Shown one piece after another: positions 5,597 through 12,846 of a stretch of 12,846 nucleotides of DNA (the stretch's first letter is position 1; each line of letters starts with the position of its first letter). Under the pieces are notes generated by a model, which was not told where the DNA came from, ran no database searches, and saw nothing but the letters and a program-made list of their open reading frames with translations. Both the position numbers and the translations under genes were made by a program. The stretch lies in NCBI GenBank assembly GCA_947462515.1, contig CANHPJ010000020.1, positions 1 through 12,846 on the forward strand. The letters run 5' to 3'. This DNA comes from Bacteroidota bacterium (GTDB lineage: Bacteria; Bacteroidota; Bacteroidia; JACCXN01).

Positions 5597-8203
5597 TTGA
5601 TTATAATGTTTTTTACACTTAAAGCATTATCAAATTCTTATTGTCAAAACAATACTGAGGGACAGGAATTCAAAAATAATTCAGGGGTTGATATATCTAG
5701 AGGTAATTTGATTGAGAAAAACAATAAATTAACCCTAAAGGAAGACACGTTATTAAAAGTCACCCTACCAAAAAACAAAAAAGCCCTCAATTCGCAGGTT
5801 AAATATCATGCCAGGGATTCAATGCGAATTGAATTGATTGCCGAAAAGGTTTATTTATTTGGAGCAGCCCAAGTGGAATATGAAACGTTCAAAATGTCGT
5901 CAGATTATATTGAAATAGATTTTAAACAAAACACCATATTTGCCGCCGGAAGAGCTGATAGTTCTGGAGTTCTGAATGGATCACCTGTGTTTGAGGAAGC
6001 AGGTACATCTTTTACATCCAAGACAATGACTTATAATTTTGAGACAAAGAAAGGACTTATAAAGGATGTTATAACAAAGCAGAATGATGGATACATACAT
6101 GGAGAGCAGGTTAAGAAAATGGAAAATGAGGTGATGTATATTAAGACGGGCAAATATACCACGTGCGATCAACTAGATCCCCATTTTCATTTGCAGGTTT
6201 CTAAGTTAAAAATCATACCAAATGATAAAATAGTTACAGGTCCGGCATATCTTAAAATTGGAGGATTACCAACACCATTAGCACTACCATTTGGATTTTT
6301 CCCAAATAAAAAAGGAAGGTCATCGGGCATAATACCACCTGCGCCAGGTCAAAATCAGAGTTTAGGATTTTTTCTAAATAATGGAGGGTTTTATTTTGGG
6401 CTTAGTGATAATATGGATTTACAATTTAATACCGACATTTATTCCAAAGGAAGTTATGCAATACGATCAAGTTCGAATTACATAAAGAAATATAGGCATA
6501 GAGGAAATTTCAGGATGTCATATTCGTACTTTCAAACCGGGTTTAAAGAGTTGAATATTAAACCGAGAGAAGATTTTTCGGTTCAGTGGAATCATAGTCA
6601 GGATGCCAAGGCTAGGCCAAACACTTCATTTACAGCAAGTGTAAATTTATCTTCAAATAGTTTCAATAGATTAAATTCTTCTGCCTCCAACAATTATATA
6701 AACAACACCATGCAATCAAATATTGCTTATGGAAAGAGTATGAATTTTTTGGGATTACCGAGTAATTTTAGTTTAAATGCTTCTCACAGTCAAAATACCA
6801 TTAGTAGGGCAGTTAGCATAACATTACCTCAGGCAGTATTTAATGTGAATAGATTTTATCCTTTCAAGAAAAAGGTTCAGGTGGGAGCTGAAAGGGCATG
6901 GGAGAAAATAGGAGTTTCATATATAGGGAATGCGAGGAATCAATTAAATACTGTTGATACAATGCTATTTAACGGAGGATATAAACAACTTAATAATGGT
7001 GTTCAACACGGTTTTTTCATATCAACATCCTTAAAAACGAACAATATAAAATGGTTTAAGTTTTTGAATTATTTTACATTAACTCCGTCTGCAAATTATA
7101 CTGATAGATGGTATTTTCAAACCATAAATAAAAGGGATAATTTGGAAAAAGATTCTGTTATAACAGATACCATTTTAGGTTTTAAGCGTATAGGGGAGTA
7201 TTCATATAATGCCGCTTTAACAACAAAGATTTATGGAATGCTCCAGTTTAGAAACACTTTTATAAAGGCTGTAAGGCATGTAATAACTCCAAGTATAGGG
7301 TTTTCATACAAGCCGGAATTCAACACCGATAAATTATTAATTAGAAATAGTGATACGCTTTCAAAATACTCACCATTTGATATAGGTGCATTTGGTAAAC
7401 CTAATAGTATTGCCCAGGGAAATATTAATTATTCTTTGATAAATAATATTGAAATGAAGGTAAGGTCAAAAAAGGACACAATAAATGGCTTTCAAAAGAT
7501 CAAAATATTTGAAAATTTATCATTAAATGGATCTTATAACATGCTTGCGAGCGATTATAATTGGTCATTTGTTAAATTGAATGCAAGAACTAATTTGTTA
7601 TCTAACATAGATCTAGTCTATTACGCTAATTTTGATCCTTATTCAGTTGATAATGATTCTGTTAGGGTAAATAAGCTTGAGTGGGATGTAAATAAGAAAT
7701 TGATGCGTATGACAGATGCATCCTTGGCGCTTAATTTCAGATTTAACTCGAAGGTTAAAAATAATTCTACTTCAAATAAAGCGAATGTCTCCAGCTCGAG
7801 TTTTTCAAACAATAATAGAGGAATATATAATGACTATGTAGATTTTGATATACCCTGGACCATAAATATATATTTCAATGTAAATTATTTAAAGCCATAC
7901 AAGACATTTTCCAGTCAGGTTATAGGGATGCCCGAATACACACCTTCTCTAACCTTTAATGGGGATTTTAGTTTAACTCCAAATTGGAAAATAGGAGTCA
8001 ATTCAGGTTATGATTTTAAATTAAAAGATTTGTCATACACCACATTAAATTTTTACAGGGATTTACATTGCTGGGAGTTTAGAGTTAATATGACGCCAAT
8101 TGGGCTAAACAAGAGTTATATGATTACTATAGGAGTGAAGCCAGGAAGCTTGCAGGACTTAAAGATTAATAAGCAGCTACTACCAGACTATACAAACTTT
8201 TAA
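5597..8203 (+). CDS. lptD: LPS-assembly outer-membrane protein LptD (OstA)
   Basis: 868 residues from a TTG start, or 865 from the ATG at 5606. The final step of LPS export is insertion into the outer leaflet by LptD. After a short signal peptide (about 1-17) and a linker, an OstA/LptA-like periplasmic domain spans about 68-235. It ends in a conserved stretch with Cys190 (KYTTCD), PHFHL (195-199) and GLPTPLALPFGFFP (223-236). The rest (about 240-868) shows alternating strands of a beta-barrel, with SGIIPP (243-248) at its entry, an Asn/Ser-rich loop at about 716-745, and a terminal DLHCWEF block with Cys825. Length suits Bacteroidota LptD. Outside the signal region, Cys190 and Cys825 are the only cysteines. 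No ATG occurs on the plus strand between 5521 and 5605, and an in-frame stop lies at 5558-5560. It is divergent from the amidase operon. Confidence 0.92.
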   Translation: MIIMFFTLKALSNSYCQNNTEGQEFKNNSGVDISRGNLIEKNNKLTLKEDTLLKVTLPKNKKALNSQVKYHARDSMRIELIAEKVYLFGAAQVEYETFKMSSDYIEIDFKQNTIFAAGRADSSGVLNGSPVFEEAGTSFTSKTMTYNFETKKGLIKDVITKQNDGYIHGEQVKKMENEVMYIKTGKYTTCDQLDPHFHLQVSKLKIIPNDKIVTGPAYLKIGGLPTPLALPFGFFPNKKGRSSGIIPPAPGQNQSLGFFLNNGGFYFGLSDNMDLQFNTDIYSKGSYAIRSSSNYIKKYRHRGNFRMSYSYFQTGFKELNIKPREDFSVQWNHSQDAKARPNTSFTASVNLSSNSFNRLNSSASNNYINNTMQSNIAYGKSMNFLGLPSNFSLNASHSQNTISRAVSITLPQAVFNVNRFYPFKKKVQVGAERAWEKIGVSYIGNARNQLNTVDTMLFNGGYKQLNNGVQHGFFISTSLKTNNIKWFKFLNYFTLTPSANYTDRWYFQTINKRDNLEKDSVITDTILGFKRIGEYSYNAALTTKIYGMLQFRNTFIKAVRHVITPSIGFSYKPEFNTDKLLIRNSDTLSKYSPFDIGAFGKPNSIAQGNINYSLINNIEMKVRSKKDTINGFQKIKIFENLSLNGSYNMLASDYNWSFVKLNARTNLLSNIDLVYYANFDPYSVDNDSVRVNKLEWDVNKKLMRMTDASLALNFRFNSKVKNNSTSNKANVSSSSFSNNNRGIYNDYVDFDIPWTINIYFNVNYLKPYKTFSSQVIGMPEYTPSLTFNGDFSLTPNWKIGVNSGYDFKLKDLSYTTLNFYRDLHCWEFRVNMTPIGLNKSYMITIGVKPGSLQDLKINKQLLPDYTNF

Positions 8204-8258
8204 AAGCGATATTAAACAGAAGGAAATTATAAAATAACCTCAAATAAAAACCAAAGAC

Positions 8259-8639
8259 ATGAAAAAAATAATAAACACAGTGCATGCTCCATCTCCAATT
8301 GGTCCTTATAGTCAAGCGGTTAAGGTTGACAATATATTGTATACTTCGGGTCAAATTGCAATAAATCCTGAAAATGGTTTATTGGTACTTTCTGATATAA
8401 AATCGGAGACAAAACAAGTAATGGAAAACATAAAAGCTATTCTTGATGCCTCAGAAATGAGTTTTAATCACATAGTAAAAGCGACTATTTTTATATCTGA
8501 CATGAACAATTTTGCGGCTATAAATGAAATTTATGGATCATATTTTCATAGTGATTTTCCAGCAAGAGAAACTGTACAGGTTTCGCGTTTACCAAAAGAT
8601 GTGAATGTAGAAATATCTGTAATCGCGATAAATCACTAA
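8259..8639 (+). CDS. ridA: RidA, reactive enamine/imine deaminase
   Basis: 126 residues, the normal length of the RidA (YjgF/YER057c/UK114) family. These cytoplasmic trimers hydrolyse reactive 2-aminoacrylate-type enamines and imines made by PLP enzymes. Visible signature parts are APSPIGPYSQAV (10-21, with Tyr17), TSGQI (29-33), the substrate-carboxylate-binding Arg103 (PARETVQV) and the closing VNVEISVIAI (115-124, with Glu118). Arg103 corresponds to the essential arginine of characterised RidA, so the enzyme should be active. It lies 55 bp after lptD on the same strand and may share its transcript. Two hairpin/T-run structures follow it. Its link to lptD looks like co-location rather than shared function. 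Confidence 0.94.
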   Translation: MKKIINTVHAPSPIGPYSQAVKVDNILYTSGQIAINPENGLLVLSDIKSETKQVMENIKAILDASEMSFNHIVKATIFISDMNNFAAINEIYGSYFHSDFPARETVQVSRLPKDVNVEISVIAINH

Positions 8640-8690
8640 TCTTTTATCTTAGCATAAGGCCAAGACTATATCATTAACCAGGGTATAAAA

Positions 8691-8733
8691 AGTTAAAACA
8701 TTTCATAAAGCGATATGTTTTAATTTTTTTTTT
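8691..8733 (+). terminator. Probable Rho-independent terminator after ridA
   Basis: TTAAAACAT (8693-8701) and ATGTTTTAA (8715-8723) form a perfect 9-bp stem around a 13-base loop. Ten T follow directly (8724-8733). The stem is AT-rich with one G-C pair, so it is weak, but its place 53 bp after the ridA stop fits a transcript end. Confidence 0.5.
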
Positions 8734-8779
8734 AATATTCAAGATTAATTCCGGATGATATTGATTTTTAAATGAGGAC

Positions 8780-8805
8780 ATCTGTTTTTAAACAGGTATT
8801 TTTTT
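8780..8805 (+). terminator. Second hairpin/T-run in the ridA-M13 gap
   Basis: CTGTTT (8782-8787) and AAACAG (8790-8795) pair, extended by T-G and A-T pairs at 8781/8796 and 8780/8797. Seven T follow (8799-8805). It may be a back-up terminator. The rest of the 252-base gap (8640-8891) holds no gene, and no clear TAnnTTTG promoter box was found for the next gene. Confidence 0.35.
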
Positions 8806-8891
8806 GATTAGAAAATCATGTTTTTTAGTTTATTTGGGATATAAAAATTAGTTAATTCTTGCTAAATAGTTTTAATCAATAAAATCGTAAA

Positions 8892-10937
8892 ATGAAAATG
8901 TTAAAATTTAAATTAAGTATACTTTTAGTATGCATAGCATTAAATTCAATTGGGTCAAAAAGTTTGCCAAAAGAACCTAAAAAGCCTAAAGGGATAAATC
9001 TTTCCTATATGGATAAAACCGCAGATCCGAGGGAAGATTTTTATAAGTATTCATGTGGTAACTGGCTAAAAAACAATCCTGTGCCGAGTTCGGAGAGCAC
9101 TTGGGGTAGTTTTAACGAGATTCAAGAAAAAAACAATGATTTATTAAAAAGCATCTTGGAGGATGCCAGTAAAGCCAAAGCAAAAAAGGGTAGCATACAT
9201 CAGATCATAGGAGATTTTTATTATTCCGCTATGGATTCTGTTAAAATTGAGAAAGAAGGAATAAATCCTTTAAAGGCAGAGTTTTTAAAAATAAATTCCA
9301 TTAAGAATAGGGATGATCTAATAAAATCGATTGGTCATTTACATTCATATGGAATAGAATCGATGTTTAGTTTTTATGTATATCAGGATGCAAAAAAAAG
9401 CGATCAAAATATAGTTTATTTGGGTCAAGGAGGTTTAGGTTTGCCAGACAGGGATTTTTATTTAAAAGACGATGAAAAAAGTAAAAATATAGTTGCTGAA
9501 TATCGAAAACATTTGATAGAAACTTTTTTGCTTATGGGCAGAGATAAAAATGCAGCAGAAAAAAATGCAAACATTATCATAGGAATTGAAACTAGTTTGG
9601 CTAAGTATTCAAGTACAAGGGTGGAGTTAAGAAACATTGAAAAGCAATACAATAAAAAGTCTTTAGGTGAATTAAAAAGTTTGACAGCAGATATAAACTG
9701 GGATTTATATTTTTCAAGCATAAACATGCCAACTTTTAATGAATTAATTGTATCTCAACCACAGTTTATAATTGGTTTAAATGAGATGATGAAAACAGTT
9801 TCTCTTGAAGAATGGAAAATTTATTTAGAGTGGCATTTAATAAGAGAAACATCCGGTAAGTTAAATGATAAGCTTTCAAAACAGGGTTTTTATTTCTATA
9901 ACACTGTGTTAAATGGTGTAAAAGAGATGAAGCCACGTTGGAAAAATGCCTTGGCAAATGTAAATACAGTTTTAGGAGAAGCATTGGGAGAGGCATTTGT
10001 TGAGAAAGCATTTTCTGCAGAGTCTAAGAAACGAGTTAACGAATATGTAGATAATATTACGGCCGCATTTAAAGAACGGATAGAGGGATTAGATTGGATG
10101 AGTGATTCAACAAAGCAGAAAGCTTTGTTAAAACTAAATTCATTTACCCGAAAGTTAGGTTATCCTGACAAATGGAAAGATTATTCTACTATGGAGATTG
10201 ATAGAGAATCGTACGTTATGAATTACTTAAGAGCTCAGAATTTCGAGTTTAAAGCCAATGTTTCAAAACTAGGAAAACCTATTGACAAGACGGAGTGGGG
10301 AATGCCACCACAAAAAGTAAATGCGTATTATAACCCTATGTTAAATGAAATAGTATTTCCGGCGGCCATTATGCAGCCACCATTTTTTGATCCGGAGGCT
10401 GACGATGCGGTAAATTATGGAGGAATAGGATCAGTTATTGGACACGAGTTGACTCATGGTTTTGATGATCAGGGCAGCAAGTTTTCAGGAGATGGTAATA
10501 TGGAAAATTGGTGGACAGAAAGTGATGTGATTAAATTCAAGAATAAGACAAAAATATTGGTAAATCAGTTTAATTCGTATACTGCCATTGATAGTTTGAA
10601 TGTAAACGGTGAATTGACATTAGGAGAAAATATTGCTGATTTAGGCGGCCTAAGTATTGCTTATTATGCCTATCAAAAATCATTGGTAGGAAAGCCAAGA
10701 GAAATTATAGATGGATTTACACCTGAGCAAAGATTATTTATTAGTTGGGGACAGATCTGGAAAACTAATATAAGACCTCAAGCATTAAGGCAGCTAGTCT
10801 TGACTAATCCACATTCGCCGGGAAATTTCAGAGTTTATGGTCCTTTGGTAAATATGGTAGAATTTTATGATGCTTTTGGGGTTAAAAAAGGAAATAAAAT
10901 GTTTTTGGAAGAGGGTGAGAGAGCAAAAATCTGGTAG
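8892..10937 (+). CDS. M13-family zinc metallopeptidase (neprilysin/PepO-like), exported
   Basis: 681 residues, the usual length of bacterial M13 endopeptidases. A signal peptide (about 1-22: basic start, then hydrophobic) sends it to the periplasm. The M13 N-terminal domain starts at about 38, with the hallmark DPREDFYKYSCGNWL. The catalytic domain has the substrate-binding NAYYNP (477-482), the zinc motif HELTH (His518, Glu519, His522), ENIADLGG (third ligand Glu579 and Asp583) and the transition-state/substrate pair His641 and Arg647 in NPHSPGNFRV. The chain ends in Trp681, as is usual in the family. All catalytic residues are present, so it should be an active oligopeptidase. It is preceded by terminator-like structures, suggesting its own promoter. 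The next gene follows after only 69 bp with no convincing terminator. Confidence 0.95.
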   Translation: MKMLKFKLSILLVCIALNSIGSKSLPKEPKKPKGINLSYMDKTADPREDFYKYSCGNWLKNNPVPSSESTWGSFNEIQEKNNDLLKSILEDASKAKAKKGSIHQIIGDFYYSAMDSVKIEKEGINPLKAEFLKINSIKNRDDLIKSIGHLHSYGIESMFSFYVYQDAKKSDQNIVYLGQGGLGLPDRDFYLKDDEKSKNIVAEYRKHLIETFLLMGRDKNAAEKNANIIIGIETSLAKYSSTRVELRNIEKQYNKKSLGELKSLTADINWDLYFSSINMPTFNELIVSQPQFIIGLNEMMKTVSLEEWKIYLEWHLIRETSGKLNDKLSKQGFYFYNTVLNGVKEMKPRWKNALANVNTVLGEALGEAFVEKAFSAESKKRVNEYVDNITAAFKERIEGLDWMSDSTKQKALLKLNSFTRKLGYPDKWKDYSTMEIDRESYVMNYLRAQNFEFKANVSKLGKPIDKTEWGMPPQKVNAYYNPMLNEIVFPAAIMQPPFFDPEADDAVNYGGIGSVIGHELTHGFDDQGSKFSGDGNMENWWTESDVIKFKNKTKILVNQFNSYTAIDSLNVNGELTLGENIADLGGLSIAYYAYQKSLVGKPREIIDGFTPEQRLFISWGQIWKTNIRPQALRQLVLTNPHSPGNFRVYGPLVNMVEFYDAFGVKKGNKMFLEEGERAKIW

Positions 10938-11006
10938 TTTTTTTCATCAAAAGAAAAGCCGCTTTTATTGAAAGGATGATTTATAAAAAGGAAATTTAAA
11001 CTTTTA

Positions 11007-12846
11007 ATGAGGAAAAAATTATATCATATACTATTTCTATTCTTCTCAATAATAATAAGTCAAAATGCTATTTCACAGAACGATACAGTAAAACCTACTG
11101 TATCGTTTGATTTTGGGCTAACCCGTAATAAAAACGTTAATTTATGGCCTGTTTTTAAACGAAGTAAGAGCGAAGACAATTTTGAAGTTCAAATTTGCTA
11201 TCCTTTGTTTAAGTATCAGCATGACATAAAAAACAGCAGAAAACATACTCATTTATTGCCTTTGTTTTGGAAACGGAAAAGTGATTTGTATCAGGATATT
11301 AGGCTTCTATCAATATATTATCCATCGGTTTTAAGGCTTACAAATGACAAAAGTGAGGGGTATAGGTCGGTTAAGCTTTTTGAATTGGCTCCGCAGATAA
11401 ATTTTCTTGAAATGTCTAAATCTGCCGATGGATTAAAGGTTCAAAACAATTTATTTTTCTTTTTGTGGTATAAAAATAACAAAGTAGAAAACAAATCGCA
11501 TTTGATTGCATTTCCGTTTTTTTGGCAATTTAAACATCCGGATAGGTCTAGTAACACCTTGTTGCCATTGTTTTCCAAAGGAGTTTATAATAAGAACAAA
11601 GACCATTATTTGATAATAAGCCCTTTATTTTGGCAGTTTAAGAATTCAGAACATACCAATAGCACCTTGTTTCCAATATTTTCTAAAGGGAATTTTAACA
11701 AAAATGATGAGCTTAATCAATTTTCATACAAATATAAGTATATGGCAGTCAGTCCTTTGTTTTGGAGGTTTGACTCAGAAAGCAAAAGTATTAATAACGA
11801 ATACCGGGTAGTTGAGGTAGTTGATTCATTAGGTAAAACACAAAAAGTTTCGGAACCTTATAAAGTTCAGCGCGCTTCAGTTAAGAGTAAAATCAGTTTG
11901 TATCCGATTTGGTTTAGGGAGAAATATCAATATTTTAAAGATAGTATTCAGGTAAGTGAAGGAACAACAAATCAAATTTATCCAATTTATTTTTCGTCGA
12001 AGAGTGCAAACGAAAACACATTCACCAATAAAAAGGTATTATTTCCAATTGTTTGGAGCTTTTCTGAGAATGATAAAAAATCGTTTTCAGTTTTGCCGTT
12101 TTTCTCGTTTGGAAAACATTATGATAAATCTAAAAATTATGCTGTGATTACCCCTTTATATTGGCATTTTTTTGAATCTATAAATTTTATTCGAGATTAT
12201 AAAACAATCTCCAGGGATACAGCCAAAGCAACGATTTTGTTTCCTTTATATTGGCATTTTAAAACCACTGTTGAGAATCCAAAGGCTCGGGAAAAATCAT
12301 ACCTTTCAATAAAGTCAAAAGACAATAAAGTATTTTTTCCTTTTGTATGGAGTTTTAAAAATCCTGTTTATGAGTCATTTTATTTGGCACCTTTATTTTC
12401 TATAGGTCATTCTGTAAACAATGAAAACAAACATCATTCTATAACACCTTTTTATTGGCATTTTAAAAAGCCAGATGGATTTTTAAATATGGTTATTCCT
12501 ATTTGGTTTTACAGGCAGAAAATAAAAACATATGATTTTGCCCCGGCGGGCTCTGATACCATAACATCCAATTTGCTTTTGCCTTTATTTTGGACAAGAA
12601 AAACATCATATAATAGAAAATTTACAGCAGTTTCCCCATTATTTTGGCGATGGAAAAATAAAGATGAAAAAACTGTAAATATTTTGTTTCCGCTTATTTG
12701 GCATTTTAAAACCAAGGCTGAATGGGGGTATCCATCATTCACCTTTTTACCTTTTGTTTCTGTTGGGAAGTCAAATAAAACAAGTGATAATCATTTAGTA
12801 ATAAGTCCGTTTTTTTGGAGATTTAAATCGGATAATAAAACAAAAA
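11007..12846 (+). CDS. Unrecognised exported repeat protein of P-L-F-W strand motifs (3' end beyond window)
   Basis: Open from ATG 11007 to the window edge with no stop: 613 visible residues, C-terminus missing. A signal peptide (1-24: MRKK, a hydrophobic run, then NAISQ) marks it as exported. The rest consists of about 25 short strand-like motifs of the form hydrophobic-P-[LIF]-[FYVI]-[WSF]-x-F-K, such as LPLFW (84-88), FPFFW (169-173), FPLYW (412-416) and SPFFW (600-604). Tyr, Trp and Phe are abundant, and Lys/Asn/Ser/Asp-rich turns lie between motifs. Amphipathic strands with aromatic ends suggest an outer-membrane beta-barrel or an extended beta-sheet/solenoid. It starts 69 bp after the M13 peptidase gene and may be co-transcribed with it. 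I do not recognise the family. There is no catalytic motif and only one cysteine (Cys64). Confidence 0.85.
   Translation, partial: MRKKLYHILFLFFSIIISQNAISQNDTVKPTVSFDFGLTRNKNVNLWPVFKRSKSEDNFEVQICYPLFKYQHDIKNSRKHTHLLPLFWKRKSDLYQDIRLLSIYYPSVLRLTNDKSEGYRSVKLFELAPQINFLEMSKSADGLKVQNNLFFFLWYKNNKVENKSHLIAFPFFWQFKHPDRSSNTLLPLFSKGVYNKNKDHYLIISPLFWQFKNSEHTNSTLFPIFSKGNFNKNDELNQFSYKYKYMAVSPLFWRFDSESKSINNEYRVVEVVDSLGKTQKVSEPYKVQRASVKSKISLYPIWFREKYQYFKDSIQVSEGTTNQIYPIYFSSKSANENTFTNKKVLFPIVWSFSENDKKSFSVLPFFSFGKHYDKSKNYAVITPLYWHFFESINFIRDYKTISRDTAKATILFPLYWHFKTTVENPKAREKSYLSIKSKDNKVFFPFVWSFKNPVYESFYLAPLFSIGHSVNNENKHHSITPFYWHFKKPDGFLNMVIPIWFYRQKIKTYDFAPAGSDTITSNLLLPLFWTRKTSYNRKFTAVSPLFWRWKNKDEKTVNILFPLIWHFKTKAEWGYPSFTFLPFVSVGKSNKTSDNHLVISPFFWRFKSDNKTK
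11145..12824 (+). repeat. Proline-centred strand repeats within the unrecognised protein
   Basis: Motif prolines fall at residues 48, 66, 85, 106, 129, 170, 187, 206, 223, 250, 300, 326, 347, 364, 383, 413, 445, 462, 481, 498, 526, 544, 562, 582 and 601. Most gaps are 17-21 residues; longer gaps mark insertions. Four copies share a three-strand super-unit, FPxxWxF / xPxxSxG / [ST]PxxWxF: residues 168-212 (11508-11642), 345-388 (12039-12170), 443-486 (12333-12464) and 560-606 (12684-12824). In all four the second and third prolines are exactly 19 residues apart; the first and second are 17 apart in three copies and 20 in the fourth. Confidence 0.85.

Noticed and set aside
8821..8891. Possible promoter for the M13 peptidase (TTTG at 8833-8836 with TAATTCTT or TAGTTTTA downstream)
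   Set aside because: Neither downstream box matches TAnnTTTG, and the spacing is 16 or 30 bases, so the match is not convincing.
10954..10966. AAAAGC/GCTTTT after the M13 gene as a terminator
   Set aside because: The arms are one base apart, so at most a 5-bp stem with a 3-base loop can form, and only four T follow.
11956..12147. Plus-strand open frame in another phase of the repeat-protein gene
   Set aside because: It overlaps the repeat motifs of the real frame and has no recognisable features.
12509..12742. Minus-strand open frame within the repeat-protein gene
   Set aside because: It lies inside a long continuous coding frame with clear repeat structure; no independent support.

Overview
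The window looks like a chromosomal segment of a Bacteroidota bacterium. It is AT-rich and carries a Bacteroidota-type -7 promoter box (TAnnTTTG). The gene set is also typical of that phylum: a Bacteroidota-style LptD, an MCE protein with a C-terminal SVFG tail, an amidase with a SPOR-like tail, and a small conserved protein usually misnamed 'ABC transporter ATPase'. No tRNA, rRNA, CRISPR array, insertion sequence or phage gene was seen. Genus cannot be fixed from the sequence alone.

Layout: bases 79-5530 (minus strand) form a tight six-gene run with gaps of 23-59 bp. In transcription order it encodes an N-acetylmuramoyl-L-alanine amidase, an MCE/MlaD-like lipid-transfer protein, a membrane protein with two [4Fe-4S] motifs, a small HAD-type phosphatase, a CCG-domain Fe-S protein and the conserved 158-residue protein. 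A near-consensus promoter sits just upstream of the amidase. Going the other way (plus strand) from about 5597 are the LPS-assembly protein LptD and RidA. Two hairpin/T-run structures then precede an exported M13 zinc metallopeptidase (8892-10937).

From 11007 to the window edge runs an open, unrecognised gene with a signal peptide. Its visible 613 residues are built from about 25 short strand-like motifs centred on proline (pattern: hydrophobic-P-L/I/F-F/Y-W-x-F-K), mostly 17-21 residues apart. It is the most novel item here.

How they fit: most genes concern the cell envelope (LPS export to the outer membrane, phospholipid traffic, peptidoglycan cleavage, exported peptidase, secreted repeat protein). 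The Fe-S pair is a membrane redox module co-transcribed with them. RidA, the HAD protein and the 158-residue protein are cytoplasmic. Functions come from recognised motifs and remembered family features; no database search was run.
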